A stretch of DNA of 64,000 nt from UBA11574 sp964591175 (GCA_964591175.1 CAZQAF010000004.1:1-64000), one strand, 5' to 3'. Shown: positions 41,359-50,201, counted from the first letter of the stretch. Numbers and translations are program-made. The notes: a model not told the origin generated them from the sequence alone.

Positions 41359-42174
41359 TCATCGATCCAACAGACGGGCAGGGTCCACCGGTATGGGGCC
41401 GACAGTTATGCCCCAATGGAGATGGGGTCCCGTGGCGCGGCCGGTTTTGCCCACCCGGCCGATGACGTCGCCCTGCTTAACCGCGTCGCCGACTTTCACC
41501 GAGATGCGATTCAAATGCATGAAAATCGATTGCACGCCCAGGCCGTGGTCGATGATCAGCGTCTTTCCCATCAGATACATGTTCCGTGCCGCGAGCCGGA
41601 CGATACCGTCTGCGGGGCAGCGAACCAGTGTGTTCATGGGGGCGGCAAAGTCAAGGCCGTGATGGGGGCTGCGGGGTTCGCCGTTCAATATCCGCTGGCT
41701 GCCGAATACGCCCGTGATGGGTCCTTTGACGGGGGCGATAAATCCTTTTTTCAAAAAGAACGGCATAAGATTTGCCGTGGCCATACGCAGGGATCGAACC
41801 TTTCGAATGTCGTTTCGGATCCTTTTTACATTTTCCGGCGAGGGATTGACATAAGTGTTGGGCAGACCGTCGATGCGCTGGATCGGCCAGGGATATGCCA
41901 GCACCCGGACGATCTTGGACGCTTTCTTTCCGTCGGTCTTCGACCAGACCAAAATATCCTTTTTCCTGAGACGCGAAACGCCGAGGACAAAATAACCCCG
42001 GGCGCTTACAGGGTATGGTTTGCCGTTGACATAAACCGTGGACGGCGGTTCGACCTTGCCCAAGATCATATCGCCTTGATAGGATGTGTCCGGTAAACTG
42101 ATTTGCAAAGCCTGACAAATGGGTGTGTTTGCCGAAAATAAAAACAGGAGCGTTATTATCAACAATTTTTTCAT
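41359..42174 (-). CDS. secreted M23-family metallopeptidase
   Basis: The 271 residues start with a signal peptide (MKKLLIITLLFLFSANTPIC, then a cleavage-like QA), go through a beta-rich spacer (STVYVNGKPYPVSARGYFVL), and end in an M23 domain. Zinc ligands are visible in SPHHGLDFAAP (H171 and D175) and HLHWG (H251 and H253), with the GRVGKTGRATGPHLHWG signature. Such enzymes cut peptidoglycan cross-links, or act as activators when ligands are lost; here all ligands are kept. It probably works in the periplasm on cell wall remodelling. It converges with the broken PrmA-like gene and stands as a single gene. The N-terminal spacer has no name I can give. Confidence 0.92.
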   Translation of the reverse strand: MKKLLIITLLFLFSANTPICQALQISLPDTSYQGDMILGKVEPPSTVYVNGKPYPVSARGYFVLGVSRLRKKDILVWSKTDGKKASKIVRVLAYPWPIQRIDGLPNTYVNPSPENVKRIRNDIRKVRSLRMATANLMPFFLKKGFIAPVKGPITGVFGSQRILNGEPRSPHHGLDFAAPMNTLVRCPADGIVRLAARNMYLMGKTLIIDHGLGVQSIFMHLNRISVKVGDAVKQGDVIGRVGKTGRATGPHLHWGITVGPIPVDPARLLDR

Positions 42175-42559
42175 TGTGTCTTATATTTCCATGGGGATAT
42201 ATTTCATACCGTAATTGAGCAAAAACGCTAAATTGAAATTATTGTAATTCGTATCTACTTGGGATCGGCTGTTGATACCGGCATGGTATCTTTCATACAA
42301 GAAATTACTCAATTTGACAAACCTTAAAAGACAGCGTTGCGGCACGTTATGGTTTCGCCCCTTGTAGAAAAATTATTCTGCGCTCATACAATATCCAAAA
42401 TTCTGAATTTAAAGAAATGCAGGACGGGTTATTTTACACCGGCTATCGGAATCACCAGTTTTTTTACGGCGATATTATTTTTTTTTGCAAACCAGATGAC
42501 TCAAAAGAGCTTAAATTTATTTTTCAAAACAAGGGCAATGGGGTTAAGGGGTATTTCAA
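42175..42559. other. intergenic stretch, no gene seen
   Basis: These 385 bases lie between the M23 gene (leftward) and the DnaJ-domain gene (rightward), so both promoters should lie here. Overlapping open frames of about 78 codons have no ribosome sites and poor protein character. No repeat is recognised. Confidence 0.4.
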
Positions 42560-42877
42560 ATGGGTTTGTTTGAAGACATCAATGCAGCACGAAAGTTGCT
42601 GGATTTGCCTGAACGTGCGACCATGGCCGACATTAAGTCACAATACCGAATCCTGATCCGGAAATGGCATCCGGATCGGTGTAAGGCCGACAAAGATACC
42701 TGCAAGGAAATGTCCGCCAAAATCATCGCCGCATACCGGCTCATCAGCGACTACTGTAAAAATTATAAATTTTCATTTTCAAAAGATGAAGTGAGCAACT
42801 ATTTTTCGGCAGAGGAATGGTGGTTCGAACGTTTCGGGCGCAGCCCGTTATGGGGCAGCGATCAAAAGGAAAAATAA
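42560..42877 (+). CDS. J-domain protein
   Basis: The 105 residues consist mainly of a J domain: helix I and II with ARKLLDLPERATMADIKSQY, then RILIRKWHPDRCK carrying the HPD motif needed to stimulate DnaK ATPase, and helix III. The remainder is a short tail (YFSAEEWWFERFGRSPLWGS) with no zinc or substrate-binding domain, so it is a type III co-chaperone. Its client cannot be inferred. There are no other chaperone genes nearby. A GGGG lies about nine bases before the ATG. The flanks on both sides are non-coding. Confidence 0.87.
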   Translation: MGLFEDINAARKLLDLPERATMADIKSQYRILIRKWHPDRCKADKDTCKEMSAKIIAAYRLISDYCKNYKFSFSKDEVSNYFSAEEWWFERFGRSPLWGSDQKEK

Positions 42878-43270
42878 GGGAATTTGAGCGTTACCGGAAA
42901 CACGTCGTTGTTGAAACGAAAGAACGCCTCTGTTTCACGAAATTTTTCGAGGATTTAGTTTGCCATTGCGGCTTTTTTTTTGTATGAAAAAGGCCGAAGA
43001 CAAAAAGTTCGGATATTTATTCTTGCAAAACAAACCGGGTGCTTTGCACCCGGATGTAAGTTCAACGTCGAAAGCACTGACCCGTCCGCCTCGCAAGCGA
43101 GAGTGTTGCGGGCAGGCGTGCTTTTGCTTTTGTCCGCCATAAAGCGGCGGACAAATTCAAGCCACCCCCTTTGCGGGTGGTCGTTGACTCAGGGAATCTG
43201 ATACTCAACTCGATTAAAAATTGAATTTAGCGTCTGTTGCTGAATAAGGATAACATTAAGGCCAATATTT
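42878..43270. other. intergenic region with three small hairpins
   Basis: No gene is supported; the open frames here lack ribosome sites. Three short palindromes follow each other: CCGGGTGCTTTGCACCCGG near 43038, TTGTCCGCC with GGCGGACAA near 43132-43154, and CCACCC with GGGTGG near 43164-43180. The composition recalls other small-hairpin repeats at 17.8 kb. Confidence 0.5.
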
Positions 43271-44440
43271 ATGACAAATACCGACTCTTTTGAATCTCGA
43301 TCTTTGCTCGTCATGATTGCGGGCGCCAAAGGCGCCGTGGGCTCTACCGTGGCGGCCGCCGTTACCGCCGCAAAAAAGAATCCCGATGCTGTTTTGCCCA
43401 GCTTGATTACCCGAGACAGTTTTGGCTATCTGGGACCGGCAGAAAACATTTATGCGGCAGGCTGGGATGCGAACCCTGCGAAACTTGTCGATTGTGTCAA
43501 AAATCACGGAGTGCTGCCCGAAAACCTGTGGAAACCGCTTCAGATAGATCTTGATGAAACCCCTGTTTTTATGCCGCCGCCGGAGGATTTGGACTTAAAA
43601 GAGCAGGTGGCGCATCTCATGAAGGACATGCAGGGACTCAAACAACAGCACCCTCATGCGCTGCCGGTGCTGATTAACCTCCTGCCGGCCTGCACTCGCT
43701 GCCTTCTTGATGATATGAAGGACATAGACGGGCTCTATGCCGATGCGCATCCGGTGAATTTTCCGGACCTGGCCTATGCCGTGGCGGCCATTCTTTCAAA
43801 AATTCCAATGGTGAATTTTTCACCCAATCACCTGGAGCTGCCGGTGGTTGTTCAGCAGGCCGTTGAAAACCGGGTGCCGATATCCGGGCGTGACGGCAAG
43901 ACCGGGCAAACCTATTTCAAAGTCGTGCTGGCCTCGGCGTTGAAAGCCCGGGGGCTATATGTGGATGGATGGTACAGCCTCAATATTCTTGGCAATGCGG
44001 ACGGGAAAAATCTTATGGACCCCGACCGGGCCGCCGGTAAGGTGGCCAACAAAACCCAGTTGTTGGATGAGCTTCTGGGATATCGCGTGGGAGAGCACTA
44101 CACGGAATCCACCCATAAGGTTCATATCGATTACTACCCGCCCCGGGGTGACGCCAAGGAAGCCTGGGACGTGGTCGATTTTCAAGGGCTGTTCGGTCTT
44201 CCCATGAGTCTTCGTCTGAATATTCAGGGGCGAGATTCCATATTGGCCGCACCCATGGTTCTGGATCTGGCCCGCTGGATGGCGGCCCTGAAAATGGCCG
44301 GATTTTCCGGGTCTGTTCCGGACCTGGGGTTCTACTTCAAAAAACCCATCGGCGAAAACCCGCCGCTGAGTTTTCAAGACCAGATCCATCGTCTTCAAAG
44401 ACTTGAAAAAGAATGTGATGAAAAATGTATGAAACTGTAA
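43271..44440 (+). CDS. myo-inositol-1-phosphate synthase family protein
   Basis: The 389-residue protein matches the inositol-3-phosphate synthase family, which turns glucose-6-phosphate into inositol-3-phosphate with NAD. The N-terminal nucleotide site is MIAGAKGAVGSTVAAAVTAA, a looser form of the usual GxGGxxG, and the later hallmark SGRDGKTGQTYFK and the SLNILGNADGKNL region are present. Inositol phosphates in bacteria feed compatible solutes and inositol lipids. A TIM-barrel isomerase-like gene follows after 25 bases in the same direction, so they form a two-gene unit. Related proteins in other clusters have drifted in function, so the substrate is probable rather than certain. Confidence 0.85.
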   Translation: MTNTDSFESRSLLVMIAGAKGAVGSTVAAAVTAAKKNPDAVLPSLITRDSFGYLGPAENIYAAGWDANPAKLVDCVKNHGVLPENLWKPLQIDLDETPVFMPPPEDLDLKEQVAHLMKDMQGLKQQHPHALPVLINLLPACTRCLLDDMKDIDGLYADAHPVNFPDLAYAVAAILSKIPMVNFSPNHLELPVVVQQAVENRVPISGRDGKTGQTYFKVVLASALKARGLYVDGWYSLNILGNADGKNLMDPDRAAGKVANKTQLLDELLGYRVGEHYTESTHKVHIDYYPPRGDAKEAWDVVDFQGLFGLPMSLRLNIQGRDSILAAPMVLDLARWMAALKMAGFSGSVPDLGFYFKKPIGENPPLSFQDQIHRLQRLEKECDEKCMKL

Positions 44441-44465
44441 ACAATAACTTCTGAAAGGAACCAAC

Positions 44466-45326
44466 GTGATATTCGGCTACTCGACCAATGCCTTTGTTAA
44501 ATTCTCTCTTTTTGAATCTTTGGAAAAAATCGCTGCTTTGGGTTTTCGCGGGGTTGAAGTCATGGGTGACAGGCCCCATCTCTATCCACCGGACTTCGGA
44601 ACAACGAATCTGAACCGCATTAAAAATGATCTCAAGAAACATGATCTGAGCGTCACCAACTTGAACAGCTTTACCCTCTTTGCGGTGGGCGACACCTATC
44701 TTCCGTCCTGGATAGAACCTGAAAAGGAGCGACGGGATATCCGTATTCGACATACCCTGGACTGTATGAAGGTCGCTAAGGATCTGGGCTGCGGCAACAT
44801 TTCCATTCCACCCGGGGGCCCATTGAACAACCTGTCGAGAAAAGAGGCCATGGCATTGTTTCACAAAGGCCTCGAGCAGGTGATCCCTAAAGCCGAGGAA
44901 CTGAACGTAAAAATTTTGGTGGAACCCGAACCGGATCTGCTGATGGAAAATACCGAAGAGTTCAAATACTTTATAAAGGATGTTCAATCACGGATGGTGG
45001 GTCTGAATTTTGATATCGGCCATTTTTTCTGCGCCGGCGAGGATCCGGCGGCGGCCTTTGAAGCGCTTTTTGAATATATCGGTCACGTTCATTTAGAAGA
45101 TATTGCAGCAACCAGGGTTCACCATCATCTCATTGCAGGACACGGTGTGATTCAGTTTCTCGACATTTTCAAGGCCATGGTCAATCTGCAATACCAGGGC
45201 GACATCAGCCTGGAACTCTACCCCTATGTGGATACGCCGGAATCGGCGGGCCGGGAGAGCCTGAAATATTTACGTCCCATATTTGACAAATCCGGTTTGA
45301 ACATTACATCGTCACCAGCTATATAA
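44466..45326 (+). CDS. TIM-barrel sugar phosphate isomerase/epimerase-like protein
   Basis: The 286-residue protein has the xylose-isomerase-like/AP-endonuclease-2 TIM barrel. Metal-binding residues are visible in ILVEPEPDLLMENTEEF, GLNFDIGHFFCAGEDP, HVHLEDI and ISLELYPY. It starts with GTG at 44466 with AAAGGA seven bases upstream. It is placed directly after the inositol-phosphate synthase-like gene, so the product probably acts on an inositol or sugar phosphate in the same route. Inosose isomerase or dehydratase-like chemistry is one guess. The hairpin GGGGGT-GCG-ACCCCC at 45343-45357 follows and should end the operon. Confidence 0.8.
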   Translation: MIFGYSTNAFVKFSLFESLEKIAALGFRGVEVMGDRPHLYPPDFGTTNLNRIKNDLKKHDLSVTNLNSFTLFAVGDTYLPSWIEPEKERRDIRIRHTLDCMKVAKDLGCGNISIPPGGPLNNLSRKEAMALFHKGLEQVIPKAEELNVKILVEPEPDLLMENTEEFKYFIKDVQSRMVGLNFDIGHFFCAGEDPAAAFEALFEYIGHVHLEDIAATRVHHHLIAGHGVIQFLDIFKAMVNLQYQGDISLELYPYVDTPESAGRESLKYLRPIFDKSGLNITSSPAI

Positions 45327-45342
45327 ACAAGATACGTGTTAA

Positions 45343-45357
45343 GGGGGTGCGACCCCC
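45343..45357 (+). terminator. terminator after the inositol operon
   Basis: GGGGGT pairs with ACCCCC over a three-base loop and is followed by GTTTCACTTT, 16 bases after the stop of the TIM-barrel gene. Confidence 0.6.
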
Positions 45358-45479
45358 GTTTCACTTTAATCTCCTCCTCGCACTCATGCTGATTTTGGCT
45401 TCAACGGTATCTCCCGTACTCAAATTATCGGCTGCTTGAAATCATATGGATTTATAGATTTAAAAAGAAAGGAGAAGAA

Positions 45480-45893
45480 GTGAATTTACCAAATATTAAC
45501 GATACAGTGAGCACGAAGCAAGCATTGGAATTATGCCGGTATTTCGGCCTGGATTATCTGGTTGAACGGATTGAATCCAATCCGGAGCGCTATAAGGATT
45601 GGAATTTCGACGGATGTTCGGGCTTGCCCGATGAATTGATGGGGTTGTTCACCGGCTGCAACTGGAAGGATATAACTTATAAATGCTGTCTGCCCCATGA
45701 TCTTTGCTACGGGTATGGTGATCTTGGAAATAAAACTGAGAGAAAAAAGGTCGATATGGAGTTTTACAACAATCTCATAACCAAAGCAGGGATGAGTGAA
45801 TGGACCGCTTCTGCTTTTCTTGCAGCGGTTCGGATGGGCGGTGCGGAAGTATTCGGACTGTCATTTTCATGGGGATTTGCCCATAAAAAATAG
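45480..45893 (+). CDS. phospholipase A2-like protein
   Basis: The 137-residue protein has FDGCSGLPDELMGLFTGC and then KCCLPHDLCYGYGD, which is the catalytic CC-x2-HD-x-C motif of phospholipase A2 enzymes (H73 and D74), with a further aspartate D92 in KVDMEFYNNLI. Calcium-dependent A2 enzymes cut the sn-2 acyl chain of phospholipids. Unlike known prokaryotic A2 enzymes this one has no signal peptide, so it would act inside the cell or be exported by another route. AAAGGAGAAG precedes the GTG at 45480. It is single, with a nested-hairpin element 30 bases downstream. A non-enzymatic lipid-binding role is possible. Confidence 0.65.
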   Translation: MNLPNINDTVSTKQALELCRYFGLDYLVERIESNPERYKDWNFDGCSGLPDELMGLFTGCNWKDITYKCCLPHDLCYGYGDLGNKTERKKVDMEFYNNLITKAGMSEWTASAFLAAVRMGGAEVFGLSFSWGFAHKK

Positions 45894-45923
45894 AACTGAT
45901 TGTTTTAACAAGCATTTTTACAA

Positions 45924-46067
45924 GAAGTGGTTTCAAAACCTCCTCTCGGTCTCAATCTCTGTGTTAAACTGTGACGCCCAATCCTCGAAATATTCCCGAT
46001 ATTCCTGCGGTTGGCCATCACAGTTTGCCTTGACCTTGAATCCGATTGAAGGTTTTGAAACCACTTC
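45924..46067. repeat. nested-hairpin intergenic element G
   Basis: Outer arms GAAGTGGTTTCAAAACCT (45924-45941) and AGGTTTTGAAACCACTTC (46050-46067) are perfect. Inner stem AAACTGTGA/TCACAGTTT differs from all other copies. The boxes CTCAATCTCTGTGTT, ATATTCCCGATATTCCTGCGG and CTTGACCTTGAAT keep the common order. It ends 21 bases before the start of the PAS gene, whose ribosome site directly follows the right arm. Confidence 0.9.
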
Positions 46068-46088
46068 AAGTAAAAAAAAGGAGTCAAA

Positions 46089-46535
46089 GTGTCTGACATC
46101 GAAACCATCTACCGGCAGATCATAGAAAATTCTCAAGATGCCATTCTATTTGCCGATCGAAACGGGATCATTGATTTATGGAATTCAGGGGCCGAGGCGA
46201 TTTTCGGCTATACCAAAGAGGAAGCCCGGGGGAAAAGCTTAGATCTTATCATACCGGAAAAATTACGTCAGCGGCATTGGGAAGGTTACCATACGGTTAT
46301 GAAAACGGGTAAAACCCGGTATGGTAAGGAGCTCCTTAAAGTCCCGGCGATTCGAATAGACGGTACGCTTATATCGGTAGAGTTCACCGTCATGCTTATT
46401 CGAAGCCAAAGAGACGAAATTATCGGCGTTGCCGCAATCATAAGGGATGTAACGGAACGCTGGATGCAGGAAAAGGAAATGAAACAAAAAATAAAACTGC
46501 TGGAAAGCAGGTCTGCGACACAATCGCCCGGTTAA
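46089..46535 (+). CDS. single PAS domain protein
   Basis: The protein of 148 residues is one PAS domain (SQDAILFADRNGIIDLWNSG, AEAIFGYTKEEARGKSLDLI, RTVEFTVMLIRSQRDEIIGV-like text) with a short C-terminal helix. It has no kinase or DNA-binding part. PAS units sense ligands, redox or light through a bound cofactor, or mediate dimerisation; which applies here is not clear. The start is GTG at 46089, with AAGGAG seven bases upstream. Element G ends 21 bases before the start, so the promoter must be inside or in front of it. It converges with the Mth938-like gene with an overlap of a few bases. Confidence 0.8.
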   Translation: MSDIETIYRQIIENSQDAILFADRNGIIDLWNSGAEAIFGYTKEEARGKSLDLIIPEKLRQRHWEGYHTVMKTGKTRYGKELLKVPAIRIDGTLISVEFTVMLIRSQRDEIIGVAAIIRDVTERWMQEKEMKQKIKLLESRSATQSPG

Positions 46536-46873
46536 CAGGTCAAATGAAATGCTCCGGAAACGTTTTTCCCTTTGGAAACAAGATCGTTGAAGGTTTGAAC
46601 CGCTTTGTTTGTGTTTTCAGCGATCAGCTGTATATCGCGTTGGCGGGTTTCGGAAGTCAAATCTTTGGATACACGCATATTCTCCGCGTATCCCGTGCCG
46701 ATAACGATGATATCCGGCGAAGCATCCAAAACATCTTTCATGTCGTTGACATCCACACGGTGGCCTGTTTTGCGCCACCAGTTATCCACGACCCGTCCTT
46801 GAATGATCTTAAGATCCTGATGATAGGTTATATCATTTACGATGATGCGGCCACTTGAATATTCTTCAATCAT
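46532..46873 (-). CDS. Mth938-like domain protein
   Basis: The 113 residues match the Mth938/NDUFAF3-like family: MIEEYSSGRIIVNDITYHQD, a tryptophan-rich strand VVDNWWRKTGHRVD, DASPDIIVIGTGYAENMRVS and the end GAFHLTC. The family's human member helps assemble complex I, but the bacterial role is unknown. A frame open to 47050 adds about 59 residues without family likeness. The ATG at 46873 gives the normal length, though its ribosome site is weak. It overlaps the end of the converging PAS gene by a few bases. Element F lies about 250 bases upstream of this start. Confidence 0.8.
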   Translation of the reverse strand: MIEEYSSGRIIVNDITYHQDLKIIQGRVVDNWWRKTGHRVDVNDMKDVLDASPDIIVIGTGYAENMRVSKDLTSETRQRDIQLIAENTNKAVQTFNDLVSKGKNVSGAFHLTC

Positions 46874-47119
46874 GATAATTTCCCGATCTTTATCGGAACA
46901 TTGGGCGATGAGATGTCCAATATCACAGCCGATTGACGAATCGATGTCCATCCGCACCGACCAAATTTCAGTGTTTCGATCGTCTGTTTGTTTATGGTTT
47001 AGAAAACGTCCGGGCACTAAAAAATTAATCATTCCATGATGTAATTTCAAGATGTTTTGAACAAATCAGGTGATAACTTAAATTACAGTCCGCTGACGGG
47101 TTATGGGTTTCATCCATAA

Positions 47120-47298
47120 TTAGTGTCCATCCATAAATGGCCCTTTTTGTCCTGCTCTGCGTTCCGCGGGCTTCCGGCTGGGGCGTACAGACGTACGCCT
47201 CACCGAAAACCCTTGTGCGGCCTTGATCAGAACAAAAATTGCTCATTTCTGAATTGGAAACCCATAGCATTCCTTTTGAATTAATGGATGGGCACTAA
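47120..47298. repeat. nested-hairpin intergenic element F
   Basis: Outer arms TTAGTGTCCATCCAT (47120-47134) and ATGGATGGGCACTAA (47284-47298) match with one difference. The arm is close to that of element E, but the inner stem and apex (GGCGTACAGACGTACGCC) are different, and an extra segment of about 35 bases sits before the right arm. CTGCTCTGCGTT and CTTGATCAGAAC keep their places. Confidence 0.85.
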
Positions 47299-47540
47299 CT
47301 AATTAAATAGCTTGGCAAATGTGATCATTTATGTTAGCACGATTCCATATCGAGATTCACCTGTTTTGATACCGCCCGCCGCAAAACAAGGCGCCCGTTA
47401 TATGGGATATTTTGAAATGCGGCGCCTGTTTGACCGGTGTCGCATCTTCGATCTTGGTTTGCTATGGGTGAAATTTACGGACATTTTTTATTTCGAAGTG
47501 GGCAGACCGATATATCAACCCGTCATGAGATTGTTGAAAA

Positions 47541-50147
47541 ATGCAGCTCACCACCGTTACCATTTCCGCGGGAAACAATAATGCTGCTCGTATCGAAGGC
47601 GCCCGGCAACTTGACGTTCAACCCGAAGCGGTCAAGGTCACACGGGTCGATGAATCAACTTATACTGTTTCCATAAAGAACATGCCGGGGCAATTCGAGA
47701 TTTCGGTCTACGAAGATAAGATGGGCGCTGCCATCGAGACAATAACGCCGCCTTTGGGCAGCGGCAGACCGGTGACTGTTGAGGACATTGAACATGCCCT
47801 CACCGATCTGGGAGTCACTTTCGGTATAAATAAGGATGCCATCAAAAACAGTGTTTCCGAAGTTGTAGAAACCGGTATTCCCCGAACCGAAATACAGATT
47901 GCCGCCGGCGAGCCTGCCGAAACAGGCAAAGACGGGCGAATCGACCTCAAAATCGGTCAAGGTGCCGTCAATAAGGATCCTAATGCCAACAAGATGGTCA
48001 AACCGGGCCAGATCATCGCTGTCAGAATATCCGCCGAAAAAGGAAAACCGGGCAGAAACATTTTCAATGAAGAAGTTCCTTTTAGCAGTGGCAAAGAAGT
48101 TGATTTTGTTCCGGGAGACAATGTTACCGAGAGCGAAGACGGCAGGACTTTTTTCGCTGCGATATACGGTGCAGCACAGTTAACCCCAAAGAAGGTGTCA
48201 ATAGAAAATCCGGTCAAGGTAAGCAAGGCCGGGATGTGGGCTAAAATGTCCATATTCCCAAGTCTATCCGATAACAGCAAGCTTACCTGCCAAGATGTGT
48301 GTTTAGCGCTGGAACGGTCAGGCGTCATCAGCGGTATTAAAGAAAATTCGATCAAAAAAGCAATTGAAGCCGGCCAACCGATTCGGGACTTCATGGTTGC
48401 CGAGGCTGTTCCGGCTAAAGACGGTGTTAACGCCAGGATAGATTTCAAATTCCGCCTTGACGGCAAGGATCCTGAGATTGTCGATGCAGAAAGACGCGTC
48501 GGCAAACGGCCCCCGCATTTGATTGTCAAGGAGATGTTTTCGTCCGGCGATGTGATTGCAATAAAAACTCCCCCGGAAAACCCTGTGCATGGAAGTACGA
48601 TATTCGGAAAGACCCTGGCCGGCGACGAACCCAAGGACATACAAGTTAACGCCGGGGCAAACGTTTCGATTCTCGATGACGGCGTAACATTTGTCGTTGC
48701 CGACGGCATATTGGCAGGATATGCGGATTACCGGGACGGTCAAGTATGTGTCGAAGAACCGCTGCATGTGTCGGCGGATAAATTAACGGTTTTTCTTTCC
48801 GTCCATCCACCATCGTCCCGGGGCAAAATGATGACCTTGGATTTGGTTGAGAAGCTGGCCGCCGGCCACGGCATCGTCCAGAGTATTGATCGAAACGCCG
48901 TTGAACGGGCATTGAATGAGGCTGCGTCGAAAAACATGCCCGTTCATGATGTGGTGGTTGCAGAAGGGAGCGCCCCGCAGCAAGGAGAGGACAGTCAAAT
49001 TGAACTAAAATTTCAACCCGAGAAAATTGCGGGAACAATTGATGAAATTTCAGGAAAGATTGATTATAAAGAAAGGAAATCAATACAAAAAGTTCGGGCG
49101 GGAACGTTGTTGGCCGTCAAGATACCATCCACAACGGGAATAGAGGGGGTGGACATATTTGGCGATGTCATACCTGCGGAACCGGGCAATGAAAAAGGCC
49201 TTACGCCGGGGGACAACATTCAGGTTTCGGACGATGGGTGCAGTTTTATATCGGAAATCGACGGTATTGTGTTTCTTTCACCGGAAAACAAAATATGGAT
49301 TTCAAAAGAGTACAAAGTGCCCGGTGATGTGGATTATTCAATCGGCAACCTGTCAATGGAAGGGTCCTTGGATATCAAAGGCTGGATCCATTCGGGATTC
49401 GAAGTAAGGGCCAGCGATGAAATCAAAGTCGGCGGAGGCGTCGAAGACGCTATTGTTGAAGCTGGCGCCGACATCTGCATAAACGGCGGAATCATCGGGT
49501 CGGGAGGCGGACATGTACACGCCGGCGGGAAAGTCACTGCCCGTTTTTTTGAAAATGCAAAGGTCCATGCCGACGGCGACATCATCGTCCAAGACGATAT
49601 ATTTAGAAGTGCCGTATCGACCAATGGCAGCCTGACCGCATCTAAAGGAAAGGGTCGTATAAGAGGCGGCTCAATCGATGCTCTCAAAGGCGTCGAGGTT
49701 AACGAGATCGGATCGGATGCCGGCGTCAAAACATATGTGAGCGTCGGAATGGATTCAAAGACGCGGAATCTTTTGGCTGATTCCAAAAAACAGCTAAAGC
49801 ATTTTGAGCGACAAAGGGCTAAGATGGATAAAATTTTAGGCGGTTATGTTAAAAAATATAAACACAAAACGCTTCCCGAAGAAATCAGCCGTAAACTTGA
49901 AAAACTGGTTAAGCACAGACGTGAAACATTGCGTAAAGAAACCATGTTGATCAAATTCAAGCGGAGATTCATACAAAAAATCTCTAAAAACGGAACTGAG
50001 CCTGTTTCGGTAAAGGTAAAAAAAGCCGTATATAGTGGCGCTAAAATCAGTATCGGCGGTTACGTCTACCATGGCGAAGAAGATCTCAGGGGAAAAACCA
50101 CGTTTGTTCTGAATGCGGAAAAAGAAGCTGTGGAAATTGTAACATAA
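47541..50147 (+). CDS. FapA (DUF342) family protein with three N-terminal repeats
   Basis: This is a large protein of 868 residues in the DUF342/FapA family. The N-terminal half has three related units of about 70 residues starting near 70, 236 and 420 (for example PSLSDNSKLTCQDVCLALER and HPPSSRGKMMTLDLVEKLAA). Each ends in a patterned RIDLKI or RIDFKF strand. Next comes a glycine-rich beta-helix (DICINGGIIGSGGGHVHAGG), then a coiled coil at about 750-810. Typical FapA proteins have a single N-terminal unit. The family is linked to flagellar or surface structures and polar assemblies, mostly without direct proof. A CBS-domain gene follows after 54 bases and may belong to the same operon. Confidence 0.85.
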   Translation: MQLTTVTISAGNNNAARIEGARQLDVQPEAVKVTRVDESTYTVSIKNMPGQFEISVYEDKMGAAIETITPPLGSGRPVTVEDIEHALTDLGVTFGINKDAIKNSVSEVVETGIPRTEIQIAAGEPAETGKDGRIDLKIGQGAVNKDPNANKMVKPGQIIAVRISAEKGKPGRNIFNEEVPFSSGKEVDFVPGDNVTESEDGRTFFAAIYGAAQLTPKKVSIENPVKVSKAGMWAKMSIFPSLSDNSKLTCQDVCLALERSGVISGIKENSIKKAIEAGQPIRDFMVAEAVPAKDGVNARIDFKFRLDGKDPEIVDAERRVGKRPPHLIVKEMFSSGDVIAIKTPPENPVHGSTIFGKTLAGDEPKDIQVNAGANVSILDDGVTFVVADGILAGYADYRDGQVCVEEPLHVSADKLTVFLSVHPPSSRGKMMTLDLVEKLAAGHGIVQSIDRNAVERALNEAASKNMPVHDVVVAEGSAPQQGEDSQIELKFQPEKIAGTIDEISGKIDYKERKSIQKVRAGTLLAVKIPSTTGIEGVDIFGDVIPAEPGNEKGLTPGDNIQVSDDGCSFISEIDGIVFLSPENKIWISKEYKVPGDVDYSIGNLSMEGSLDIKGWIHSGFEVRASDEIKVGGGVEDAIVEAGADICINGGIIGSGGGHVHAGGKVTARFFENAKVHADGDIIVQDDIFRSAVSTNGSLTASKGKGRIRGGSIDALKGVEVNEIGSDAGVKTYVSVGMDSKTRNLLADSKKQLKHFERQRAKMDKILGGYVKKYKHKTLPEEISRKLEKLVKHRRETLRKETMLIKFKRRFIQKISKNGTEPVSVKVKKAVYSGAKISIGGYVYHGEEDLRGKTTFVLNAEKEAVEIVT

Positions 50148-50201
50148 ATCGATACATGCAGGATTAATGCATAATGTACTATTTGGAGGGCTAAAAAAAA
50201 T

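Noticed and set aside
42960..43201. Small open frames of 60-73 codons before the inositol operon
   Set aside because: They span a cluster of short hairpins, overlap each other in different frames and have no ribosome sites.
24141..47298. Nested-hairpin elements as integron attC sites
   Set aside because: The ends lack the GTTRRRY/RYYYAAC boxes, the elements do not alternate with single cassettes, and the genes beside them face both ways.
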